Below, one piece after another: positions 30,177 through 37,311 of a stretch of DNA of 44,063 nucleotides. The position numbers were made by a program, and so were the translations under genes. The stretch comes from Collinsella aerofaciens (lineage in GTDB: Bacteria > Actinomycetota > Coriobacteriia > Coriobacteriales > Coriobacteriaceae), in the NCBI RefSeq assembly GCF_015558785.1, contig NZ_JADMOP010000002.1, positions 1-44,063 of the forward strand. The letters are read 5' to 3'. Within the stretch, counting starts at the first letter, position 1, and every line of letters starts with the position of its first letter. Under the pieces are notes generated by a model that saw only the letters and a list, made by a program, of their open reading frames with translations, ran no database searches and was not told the origin of the DNA.

Positions 30177-31286
30177 GTGGCGGTAACAATCAGGCAGTGC
30201 AACAAACCGACAAAAGAGCAGCTAGCGGCTTCCGTGATCCTGACGGGCGCCTCGGCGTTGCGTATGATTCGAGCCGAGCGCCGGCAGATGGGCTACATCG
30301 GCTGGAAGAACCTTGAGCCCGAGGAGGAGCGCCGCGTGCTGTGCACGTCATCGCCTTCGGCTGAGGATATCTATCTTCCCGACCTGGTGCGAATTGGAGC
30401 CAAAAGCGGCGAGGTGCAAGAAGATCTGTGCTTGCTGGTGGGATCTGCGGCGCAGCGCCGACGCATGTCTGGCGTGGGCTGGTCCGTGTGTTCCGGGTTG
30501 CCTGCCGGCTCGATTCTAGAGGTGGAACCGGGGGTGTACAGCCTATCTCCCGAGGCCCTTTGTGTTGCCGTCGTCCGCGAGGTCGGCTGTATCCAGGCGT
30601 TTGCCCTGGCCCAGGAACTGTGTTCCAAGATTTCACTGAGCGATCGCGGGAAGTATCTACCTCCCTATACCTCGCCTGTTGCGAATAGACTTGCAAAGGA
30701 CAAGGACCAACCGGCAGACGTGGGCTATTTTGAAGTCGAGCCGGTGCTGACGCCCGATCGCCTGGCAGATTACCTTGCGGCATGCAAGGGGAATGTGGCC
30801 AAACAGCTGCTGCGCCTGTGTCCCTACCTGTCAGAAAACCTGCGCTCACCCATGGAGTGCATCATGCTCGCTCTGTTTTCGCTTCCGTTTTCCTATGGCG
30901 GATTTGCCTGCGGTCCCTTTAAGACCGACTACAAGATCGAGTTCGATGACCGCGCGCAGGCAATCTCGGGGATGCCGCATGCAGTTTGCGATGCGTATCA
31001 GGAAACAGCCCGGTTTGACCTGGAATACAACGGTGAGCTGGGTCATTCTTCTCGGAAGGGACGTATCCATGATGAAAAACGCAACACGGGCTTGATTACT
31101 ATGGGAATCGAGGTCGCGACGGTCAATAACGAGATGCTCTGCGACATGGAGGCAATGGAGGCGCTCGCATGGCGCATGCACCAGCGTATGCGAAAGCGGT
31201 ACCGGAATCGTGTCGATGCCCGCAGGAAAAAGCAAGAGGCGCTGCTTAACACGCTGCGGGCGTGTTTTGGGCTTAAACCTGCCTAA
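30177..31286 (+). CDS. Coriobacteriia hypothetical protein with DUF559/Vsr-like nuclease-fold C-terminus
   Basis: The 369-residue protein has an N-terminal region that looks like AbiEi-associated wing/helical domains in other actinobacterial DUF559 proteins (CSGLPAGSILEVEPGVYSLS, AFALAQELCSKISLS). A conserved middle follows (SPMECIMLALFSLPFSYGGF). The C-terminal part fits a PD-(D/E)XK fold: VCDAYQE with Asp272, FDLEYNG with Glu283, a His near 290, and DEKRNTGLITMGIEVATVNN, closely like the DUF559 end where a nuclease or Vsr fold is expected. The start is GTG 30177, after AGGGG; GTG 30168 and TTG 30159 are alternatives. Nuclease activity and target are not shown. It is co-transcribed with comF. 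Confidence 0.75.
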   Translation: MAVTIRQCNKPTKEQLAASVILTGASALRMIRAERRQMGYIGWKNLEPEEERRVLCTSSPSAEDIYLPDLVRIGAKSGEVQEDLCLLVGSAAQRRRMSGVGWSVCSGLPAGSILEVEPGVYSLSPEALCVAVVREVGCIQAFALAQELCSKISLSDRGKYLPPYTSPVANRLAKDKDQPADVGYFEVEPVLTPDRLADYLAACKGNVAKQLLRLCPYLSENLRSPMECIMLALFSLPFSYGGFACGPFKTDYKIEFDDRAQAISGMPHAVCDAYQETARFDLEYNGELGHSSRKGRIHDEKRNTGLITMGIEVATVNNEMLCDMEAMEALAWRMHQRMRKRYRNRVDARRKKQEALLNTLRACFGLKPA

Positions 31287-31320
31287 CAATGCTCTGAAAC
31301 AGGGGGTTGGATATATGCTC

Positions 31321-31537
31321 TGGCCAAAATATAGCAAATATGAGTACTGCTACAAATTCAGTAACAGCAAAATCAGGGATTTTGGGACTGGAAGATGGGG
31401 TAAATTAGAAAGTTATTAAACAAATGTGGAATATCCTGGCATCAATCTGACGTTATAGAGCGTGAAAACAGCTTGCAGAGCCAAAAACTCCTGCTACTAA
31501 ATTGGTAACAGTACTCATATTTGCTATTTTTTGGCCA
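31321..31537. repeat. 217-bp element with inverted TGGCCA...GAGTACTG ends, copy 2
   Basis: The left end (TGGCCAAAATATAGCAAATA then TGAGTACTGCTAC) and right end (GTAACAGTACTCATATTTGC then TATTTTTTGGCCA) are near-perfect inverted repeats of about 48 bp. The inner 120 bp have no coding sequence and no similarity to the inner part of copy 1 at 16770-16997. It lies 34 bp after the nuclease-like gene. No target-site duplication is obvious here. Confidence 0.75.
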
Positions 31538-31658
31538 CGGCGCCCTAAGACGGGTGTGTTGGGGCTTTCCATAGGGGAGCGACGGGCTCAATCAGAGCGC
31601 GTGCGGCCCGTCCTGACCTGCGAAATCTGTACTCGCGATGCGAATAACGCCCCTAACC

Positions 31659-31687
31659 TTAAACTTTAGCTTGAACTTAGCTATAAT
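31659..31687 (+). promoter_or_regulatory. Near-consensus sigma-A promoter
   Basis: TTAAAC (31659-31664) and TATAAT (31682-31687) are 17 bp apart. This is the best promoter visible in the window. The predicted transcript starts near 31694, about 325 nt before the lipoprotein gene. Confidence 0.75.
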
Positions 31688-31689
31688 GC

Positions 31690-32015
31690 GCTTCGTTCCT
31701 ACCAGGCTGTGGTTGCGGACGGACGAAATGCCCGTCCTAGTCCAAGACAGACGCGGTCAAAGGGATCCACGTAAGCGACCGCGTGCGCGCGGCGCGATCA
31801 TGGCGCGTCCTAGATGTAAGCCGCACCGTCCGTTCTACTTTCTTTGGGGCAATACCGCCTCGCGGGCGAGCGGGTCAGTCGTGAAGGTGGCTGCGGCCTC
31901 CCGAGCAAACACCCCGGTGCGCAAGTGTGGGGTCAAATACCAGGTCAGCTGGTGGGAACAATCTGATATTCCGCGCAACGCACGGATCGTATACGACACA
32001 GAAGGCAGGGTAGTG
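31690..32015 (+). ncRNA. Candidate structured RNA or long 5' leader
   Basis: The transcript from the strong promoter is rich in local hairpins. GGACGG pairs with CCGTCC around ACGAAATGC. CGCGGTC pairs with GACCGCG across 18 bases. CCCC and GGGG enclose GGTGCGCAAGTGT. ACCAG pairs with CTGGT around GTCAG. CCG pairs with CGG around CGCAACGCA, and TCGTATACGA is palindromic. It has no good terminator and no convincing reading frame, although the lipoprotein frame stays open through it. raiA-motif RNAs are known to lie near raiA/hpf and comFC genes in Firmicutes and Actinobacteria, and both genes flank this site. The identity was not tested against any covariance model. Confidence 0.4.
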
Positions 32016-32018
32016 GAC

Positions 32019-33044
32019 ATGGTGAGGGGCAGCTTGATGCACGCGGCTCGGTTAGGTGCTGGGACCGCAGCGGTCATCGCCGTTTTGGGCCTGAGCGGAT
32101 GCGCGTTCAACCCGCTGTCTACGTTCACGACTCCCACGATCGACCAGATCGAGTACGAGACCGTCACGCCGGCGGTGTCGGACGATGCCCTGGTCACTCC
32201 CGGAACCCTGACGGTCGCCCTCGATACTTCCGATGCGCCGCAGGCCATGCAGGACGCCGACGGCGAGCTCACGGGGTATGCGGTTGACGCCGCCCGCGCC
32301 CTCGCAAGCCGCATGGGCCTTAAGGTCTCCTTTGTCGATGCGTCTTCGGCAGGTTCCGCGCTCGGCGACAAAAAGGCCGATATCTTTATCGGCGAGATTA
32401 ACTCCACGGACGGGGACATTAGCTCGCTCGGCACCTGCCTGTACGATGCCACTTCCGTGTTCGGTAAAACTAGCGATGGTGGGTCGCTAAGCGTTTCCAC
32501 CGATACCCTTGACACGTCCACCCTGGGCGTTCAGATGTCCTCGGCCTCGCAGGAGGCGCTTGCTAAGCAGAGCATCACCGCCAACCAAAAGACCTACTCC
32601 AACATCAACGAGTGCTTTGAGGCGCTCGAGTCCGGCGAGGTCGACTATGTGATCTGCGACTCCACGGCCGGCGGCTACCTTGCACGCCTGATGAGCGAGG
32701 TCTCCTATGTCGGTGCGCTCGAGGCGCCCTCGACGCTTGGTGTTGCGGGCGCCTCGTCCAATGACGAACTGTGCCGTGCCGTGAGCGACGCCCTCGACGA
32801 CATCACGGTCGACGGTACGCTCGAGGCAGTCCACTGCGTCTGGTATGGCACGATGCCCTACGACCTCACCACTAAGACGGTTTCGGGCGCTAGCGTGCAG
32901 CCGGGTGACTCTGAGTCCAGTGAGACCATGTCCTCCGGCAGCGAGTCCTCCGATTCCAACAATGAGACCGCATCCTCCGAGGACAACTCGTCCAGCCAGG
33001 AAGGCACCATCACCGACGACGACATTAACAAACTCAATAGCTAG
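32019..33044 (+). CDS. Amino-acid-type ABC substrate-binding lipoprotein, orphan
   Basis: The protein is predicted to be lipid-anchored outside the cytoplasmic membrane and to bind a small polar solute. The signal is HAARLGAGTAAVIAVLGLSGC, with lipobox LSGC and Cys28 from the ATG at 32019 (Cys22 from ATG 32037). The mature part is a type II periplasmic binding fold of the SBP_bac_3 kind: GTLTVALDTSDAPQA, ELTGYAVDAARALASRMGLK, KADIFIGEINST and YVGALEAPSTLGVAG. A Ser/Glu/Asn-rich tail of about 50 residues follows. No permease or ATPase gene adjoins. Either ATG is possible: 32019 has a GGCAGGG-type site, and 32037 has GAGGGG seven bases upstream. Confidence 0.82.
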   Translation: MVRGSLMHAARLGAGTAAVIAVLGLSGCAFNPLSTFTTPTIDQIEYETVTPAVSDDALVTPGTLTVALDTSDAPQAMQDADGELTGYAVDAARALASRMGLKVSFVDASSAGSALGDKKADIFIGEINSTDGDISSLGTCLYDATSVFGKTSDGGSLSVSTDTLDTSTLGVQMSSASQEALAKQSITANQKTYSNINECFEALESGEVDYVICDSTAGGYLARLMSEVSYVGALEAPSTLGVAGASSNDELCRAVSDALDDITVDGTLEAVHCVWYGTMPYDLTTKTVSGASVQPGDSESSETMSSGSESSDSNNETASSEDNSSSQEGTITDDDINKLNS

Positions 33045-33110
33045 TTATTGCTAGGGGTGGTGTCTCCTATACGTTGGAAAGGACACTTCTTCACGGTTTC
33101 AACACGCACT

Positions 33111-33144
33111 GCCGGGCTTCTCCAATAGGGGAGTCCGGCTTTTT
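33111..33144 (+). terminator. Rho-independent terminator after the lipoprotein gene
   Basis: GCCGGGCTTCTCC pairs with GGGGAGTCCGGC with two G-U pairs around AATA, followed by TTTTT. The remaining 200 bp up to hpf show no further feature except a region around 33220-33340 that should hold its promoter. Confidence 0.85.
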
Positions 33145-33361
33145 CATCCCTATAAAACCAGCAGGTCAAAGCTAATTTTCGGGACCAAATACAAATCTGT
33201 CGGCTCCCTCCTATAGCGAACTTTGCCACAGAAAAGTGCGAGACTTCGGTATGCGGTATCAAGCAATCGTTATTCGGGTCTTTAGGAATCCGCGTGATTA
33301 AATACACGGCAATGGGTACATAGCCAGTACGGTAAGTCCCCGAGGCAGATTGGAGCCACGT

Positions 33362-33946
33362 ATGGATATCAAGGTTTCTGGACGCAAGACGACGGTAACC
33401 GATGCTCTGCGTGCGCATGTGGATGAGAAGATCGGCGAGGCGCTCAAGGTTTTCGATATCGAGCCCATGACGGTCGACGTTGTACTTCGCTATGAGAAGA
33501 ACCCCTCGAACCCCAACCCGGCAATCGTCGAGGTCACGGTTCGTGCCCGCGGTTCGGTGATTCGCGTTGCCGAGCACGGTGCAGATATGTACGCCGCCAT
33601 CGACCTCTCCGCCGATAAGGTCACCCGCCAGCTGCGCAAGTTCAAGACCAAGGTCGTGGACAACCGCCAGGGCGGTGCCAGCGCCGCGGATGTCGCGCCG
33701 GTCGAGCGCGTCGAGGATCTGGCCGACCTGCTGCTGCCCGAGGAGGAGGACGACCTGCTCGTCCGCGAGAAGGTTATCGACGTCACCCCGATGACTGAGG
33801 AGCAGGCGCTGGTGCAGACCGATCTGCTCGGCCACGACTTCTACGTGTTCGAGAACGCGACGACCGGCCTTATCAATGTGGTGTATCACCGTAAGAATGG
33901 TGGATATGGCATCATCAAGCCCCGCATCGAAACACTTGACGAGTAA
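33362..33946 (+). CDS. hpf: Ribosome hibernation promoting factor, long form
   Basis: Long HPF binds ribosomes at rest and dimerises them into 100S particles. The 194 residues have the N-terminal S30AE/RaiA domain (MDIKVSGRKTTVTDALRAHV, VEVTVRARGSVIRVAEHGAD, MYAAIDLSADKVTRQLRKFK), a charged linker, and the C-terminal dimerisation domain (QALVQTDLLGHDFYVFENAT, NVVYHRKNGGYGIIKP). The frame can be opened at TTG 33350, but TTGGAG there is the ribosome site for ATG 33362. It is probably expressed alone; DegV follows beyond a terminator. Confidence 0.96.
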   Translation: MDIKVSGRKTTVTDALRAHVDEKIGEALKVFDIEPMTVDVVLRYEKNPSNPNPAIVEVTVRARGSVIRVAEHGADMYAAIDLSADKVTRQLRKFKTKVVDNRQGGASAADVAPVERVEDLADLLLPEEEDDLLVREKVIDVTPMTEEQALVQTDLLGHDFYVFENATTGLINVVYHRKNGGYGIIKPRIETLDE

Positions 33947-33950
33947 AATA

Positions 33951-34007
33951 CGTTAACTTGCATGAGTTAACGGTTGGCGGCCATCCCATGCGGGTGGCCG
34001 CCTTTTT
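33951..34007 (+). terminator. Palindrome and terminator after hpf
   Basis: CGTTAACT (33951-33958) and AGTTAACG (33965-33972) face each other across six bases. Next, GGCGGCCA (33976-33983) pairs with TGGCCGCC (33995-34002), followed by TTTTT. The second hairpin is a standard terminator. The first may be part of a longer structure or a protein site. Confidence 0.82.
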
Positions 34008-34025
34008 ACGTAAGGAGTCGCTTTG

Positions 34026-34979
34026 ATGGACAAGGCCGCATCTACCGGCCATTCTGACCGCTGCCGCATCGTCGTCGATACCTGCTGCGACTTTAGCCCC
34101 GAGGTCGCCGCGAACCTCGATGTCGATATCTTGGGCTTCCCCTTCATTATCGATGGCGAGGAACGCACGGATGACATCTGGTCGAGCATCACACCCAAGG
34201 AGTTCTACGACCGCATGCGCGCCGGTGCCCGCGTGTCCACCTCGGCTGTGTCGCTCGGTCGCTATATCGAGTTCTTTACCGAGTGCGCCAAAGAGGGTAC
34301 GCCTACGGTCTACCTGTGCTTTACCTCGGCGCTGTCGTCGAGCTACAACTCCGCGTGCCAGGCGGCGAACGCCGTGCGCGCCGAGTATCCCGATTTTGAG
34401 CTGTACGTGGTCGACAACGCTCTGCCCTGCGCGACCGGCGCGCTCTTGGCGCTCGAGGCCGTGCGTCAGCGTTCGGCGGGACTGACCGCCAAGCAGCTGG
34501 TCGATTGGGCAAACGAGGCAAAGACCTACGTCCACGGCTACTTTACGCTCGAGAGCTTCGACGCACTGGCTGCCGGCGGCCGCATTCCGCCCGCGGCGGC
34601 GCAGCTCACGGCAAAGCTCGACGTCAAGCCCGAGCTCTCCTACGACCTTGCCGGCTCGCTGTCGCTGATCGGCGTCAACCGCGGCCGCAAGAAGGCGCTC
34701 AAGTCCATCCTCAAGTCGTTCCGCGAGAACTACGTGCCCGACCGCACCATGCCCATCGCCATCATGACGGCCGATGCCGAGAAGGACGGTGATTGGCTCG
34801 AGGCCGCCATCCGCAAGGAGGAAGGCTGCGCCGACGTCACCATCATCCGTAGTTCCGTCGGTCCCACCATTGGCTCGCACGTGGGCCCCGGCATGGTGGC
34901 CTGCGCGTTTTGGGGCAAGAATCGCGCCGAGAAAGCCTCGCTTTCCGACCGCATCGCGCGCCGTGTGCGCGGTGAGTAG
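34026..34979 (+). CDS. DegV-family fatty-acid-binding protein
   Basis: DegV-type proteins bind fatty acids, and in FakB they present them to the FakA kinase for phosphorylation. The 317-residue protein opens with CRIVVDTCCDFSPEVA, has VSTSAVSLGRYIEFF and VYLCFTSALSSSYNSA (lipid-head-group Ser/Thr region) and ends with TIIRSSVGPTIGSHVGPGMV, the standard C-terminal block. No fakA gene lies in the window. AAGGAG (34012-34017) is eight bases before ATG 34026; the TTG at 34023 is unlikely. Expression probably starts after the hpf terminator. Confidence 0.93.
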   Translation: MDKAASTGHSDRCRIVVDTCCDFSPEVAANLDVDILGFPFIIDGEERTDDIWSSITPKEFYDRMRAGARVSTSAVSLGRYIEFFTECAKEGTPTVYLCFTSALSSSYNSACQAANAVRAEYPDFELYVVDNALPCATGALLALEAVRQRSAGLTAKQLVDWANEAKTYVHGYFTLESFDALAAGGRIPPAAAQLTAKLDVKPELSYDLAGSLSLIGVNRGRKKALKSILKSFRENYVPDRTMPIAIMTADAEKDGDWLEAAIRKEEGCADVTIIRSSVGPTIGSHVGPGMVACAFWGKNRAEKASLSDRIARRVRGE

Positions 34980-35077
34980 ACAGGCGCTGCGGCTGCAAGT
35001 GCCCTCAAGTCACGGCCGAAACGCTGGCACTGAGTATTCAACCTGGTAACAACACCCAACCCAAAAGGAAAGGTTTC

Positions 35078-36157
35078 ATGGCAAACAAGCTCTCCGTCGC
35101 ATTCATCGGCACCGGAATCATGGGTGCCCCCATCGCCGGCCACATTCTGGACGCCGGCTATCCCGTCACGGTCAACAACCGCACCAAGTCCAAGGCCGCC
35201 ACGCTTATCGAGCGTGGCGCCGTCTGGGCCGATACGCCGGCGGATGCCGCAGCGAATGCCGACGTCGTCTTTACCATGGTGGGCTATCCCTCCGAGGTCG
35301 AGGAACTCTACCTGGCGGGCGACGGACTGCTCGCGTGCACTAAGCCGGGCGCGGTCTTGATCGACCTCACCACGAGCTCGCCCGAGCTCGCCCGTGACAT
35401 TGCCGAGGCCGCCCAGGTTTCTGGTCGCATGGCGTTTGACTGCCCCGTCACCGGCGGCGAGTCGGGCGCTATCGCCGGTACGCTCACGGCTATCGTGGGC
35501 GCCACCGAGAACGACATTGCCCCGGTTCGCGATATCCTTTCCACCTTTGCGGCCAACATCTGCTGCTTCGATGGCGCCGGCAAGGGCCAGGCTGCCAAGC
35601 TCGCCAACCAGGTGTCGCTGGGCGCCTGCATGGTCGGCATGGCAGACGCCATGGCATTTGCCGAGCTGAGCGGCCTTGATCTGGAGAAGACTCGCGAGAT
35701 GATCCTGGGCGGCACCGGTAAGTCCGGCGCCATGGAGAGCCTGGCGCCCAAGGCGCTCGACGGCGACTACAAGCCCGGCTTTATGGTCGAGCACTTCATT
35801 AAGGACCTACGCTTGGCGCTCGCTTATGCCGACGACCGCGAGCTCGCGCTGCCCGGCGCCGACGTCGCCTTTACGCTCTATGACATGCTCGACGCCATTG
35901 GTGGCGCCAAGCTGGGCACCCAGGCCATCACGGTCCTCTATAAGGAGGAGGCCGACGCCATCGCCGCCGGTCTGGACTGGTCGCAGTATCGTCCCGAGGA
36001 GCACGGTGCCCACGAGGACGGCTGCGGTTGCGGCGAGCATGGTGACGACCACGAGTGCGGTTGCGGCCACCATCACGGCGAGGACCACGAGTGCTGCGGC
36101 GGCCACGGCCACGATGACGGCCACGAGTGCTGCTGCGGCCATCATCACGAGGAGTAG
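35078..36157 (+). CDS. 3-hydroxyisobutyrate-dehydrogenase-family oxidoreductase with Cys/His-rich metal-binding tail
   Basis: The core (about residues 1-300) is a beta-hydroxyacid dehydrogenase: Rossmann loop FIGTGIMGAPIAGHI, LIDLTTSSPELA, PVTGGESGA and a catalytic-lysine region GKGQAAKLANQ near 168-178. Substrates may be 3-hydroxyisobutyrate, tartronate semialdehyde or another short hydroxyacid. Residues 310-359 are unusual: 13 His and 9 Cys in 50 residues, arranged as three related units HECGCGHHH, HECCGGHGH and HECCCGHHH. Such a tail should bind soft metals such as nickel, zinc or copper. The ATG follows AAAGGAAAGG. The next gene begins five bases after its stop codon, so it heads an operon of four genes. 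Confidence 0.93.
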   Translation: MANKLSVAFIGTGIMGAPIAGHILDAGYPVTVNNRTKSKAATLIERGAVWADTPADAAANADVVFTMVGYPSEVEELYLAGDGLLACTKPGAVLIDLTTSSPELARDIAEAAQVSGRMAFDCPVTGGESGAIAGTLTAIVGATENDIAPVRDILSTFAANICCFDGAGKGQAAKLANQVSLGACMVGMADAMAFAELSGLDLEKTREMILGGTGKSGAMESLAPKALDGDYKPGFMVEHFIKDLRLALAYADDRELALPGADVAFTLYDMLDAIGGAKLGTQAITVLYKEEADAIAAGLDWSQYRPEEHGAHEDGCGCGEHGDDHECGCGHHHGEDHECCGGHGHDDGHECCCGHHHEE

Positions 36158-36162
36158 CGCCC

Positions 36163-36591
36163 ATGAGCTGGACGTTCGTGGTGCTTGCGCTGGTGCTCTT
36201 TCTCTTTGCGATTTACATCGGCTTTTTGTGCGGCCAGTGGGCGTGCGAAAAGCGCGTCATCACCAAGCGCGACTACTGGATTGCCAACTTTGCGGGAGCG
36301 GCGGCAGTCGTCCTGCTGACCTGGGTGTTTTCGCTGTTCCCGCTGGTGCAGTTTGCGCCGATCGGCTGGCTCGGCGGCTTTATCGCCGGCCTTAAGATGA
36401 GCTTTGGCGAGTCCGTCGGTCCGTGGCGCAAGCACGACGAGGTCTTTAACGTCAACAAGGCTCACCGCGCCGCCGCCGACGCGGGCGATGCCGAGGAGCG
36501 CCGCCGTGCGCGTCGCAACGGCGCGGCCGACCGACAGCTCATCTCGGTCACCGATGACAGCAAGGGTGCTGGCAAGCACGCTAAGAAATAG
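36163..36591 (+). CDS. Small membrane protein, unknown function
   Basis: The 142-residue protein has two hydrophobic helices (about 2-22 and 40-62) and a third shorter apolar stretch (APIGWLGGFIAGLKM), then a positively charged, Ala/Arg-rich cytosolic tail of about 60 residues. Nothing resembles a named family. GAGGAG at the end of the preceding gene (36149-36154) is its ribosome site, and the ATG at 36163 is chosen over upstream in-frame codons that would lie inside the previous gene. It sits in an operon with the Cys/His-tailed dehydrogenase, the HEAT protein and isocitrate dehydrogenase. Confidence 0.8.
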   Translation: MSWTFVVLALVLFLFAIYIGFLCGQWACEKRVITKRDYWIANFAGAAAVVLLTWVFSLFPLVQFAPIGWLGGFIAGLKMSFGESVGPWRKHDEVFNVNKAHRAAADAGDAEERRRARRNGAADRQLISVTDDSKGAGKHAKK

Positions 36592-36606
36592 TAAGAAGAG
36601 GTAACT

Positions 36607-37305
36607 ATGGCAGAAAACAAGGAAGAACAGCTCACCGACGAGGAGCTGGCACAGCTTCAGCTGGCAGAGGAGAACGAGAACGCCGTCGACCGTCTGGTCA
36701 AGGAGCTCGGCTGCCCCACGCGCCGCATCCGTCAGTTTGCCGCCCGCGTGCTGCACCTGCTTGCCGAGCGCGATCCGCAGCGCGTCGTGCCCTGCGTGCC
36801 CGCGCTGATCGAGGCACTCGACCGCCCCGAGGCTCAGACCCGCTGGGAGGCTCTCGATGCCTTAGCGGCGCTCGCCACTACCTGCCCCGAGCAGCTGGGT
36901 GATGCCTTTGAGGGCGCCGAGACCGCGCTGTTCGACGAGATTTCCTCCACGCTGCGCTATGCCGCCTTCCGCCTGCTGTGCGTGTGGGGCGCCACGAGCG
37001 TCGAGCGTTCGCGCGAGGCTTGGCCCATTCTGGACGAGGCCATCCAGTGCTACCACGGCGACCTCGAGTATCGCGACATGCTCGGTTGCCTGTACGAGTT
37101 TGGCCAGGGCGAGATCGACGCCGAGGTCGCCGAGAAGCTTGCGCTGCGCCTTAAGTTCGATGCCGAGAACGGCAAGGGCAGCTATCTCAAGGCCCGTTCG
37201 AGCGAGATTTGCGAAATGCTTGTTAAACGTTTTGGCCTGGATCTCTCCAAAAAGAAGAAGCGTGCTAGCGTTAAAAAATCTGAGGCTGCCGAAGACGAGG
37301 AGTAA
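36607..37305 (+). CDS. HEAT-repeat protein
   Basis: This 232-residue cytoplasmic protein is mostly helical. Residues 28-150 show HEAT-type helical repeats (LGCPTRRIRQFAARVLHLLA, CVPALIEALDRPEAQTRWEA, LDALAALATTCPEQLGDAFE), so it probably serves as a protein-binding scaffold. The Lys-rich C-terminus (KKKKRASVKKSEAAEDEE) is disordered. No enzymatic site is present. It lies 15 bp after the small membrane protein gene and six bases before the isocitrate dehydrogenase gene, all on one transcript. Partner and role are unknown. Confidence 0.85.
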   Translation: MAENKEEQLTDEELAQLQLAEENENAVDRLVKELGCPTRRIRQFAARVLHLLAERDPQRVVPCVPALIEALDRPEAQTRWEALDALAALATTCPEQLGDAFEGAETALFDEISSTLRYAAFRLLCVWGATSVERSREAWPILDEAIQCYHGDLEYRDMLGCLYEFGQGEIDAEVAEKLALRLKFDAENGKGSYLKARSSEICEMLVKRFGLDLSKKKKRASVKKSEAAEDEE

Positions 37306-37311
37306 CAGATT

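Noticed and set aside
31690-32015. RNase P RNA, tmRNA, SRP RNA or T-box leader in the structured leader region
   Set aside because: The conserved bases of these RNAs (for example GAGGAAAGTCC, GGTTCGAATCC, GGAAGCAGC or GGTGGNACCGCG) were not found.
31638-32018. N-terminal extension of the lipoprotein, whose frame stays open for 127 codons upstream
   Set aside because: The signal peptide and lipobox are placed properly only from ATG 32019 or 32037, and the extension contains the predicted transcript start and many hairpins.
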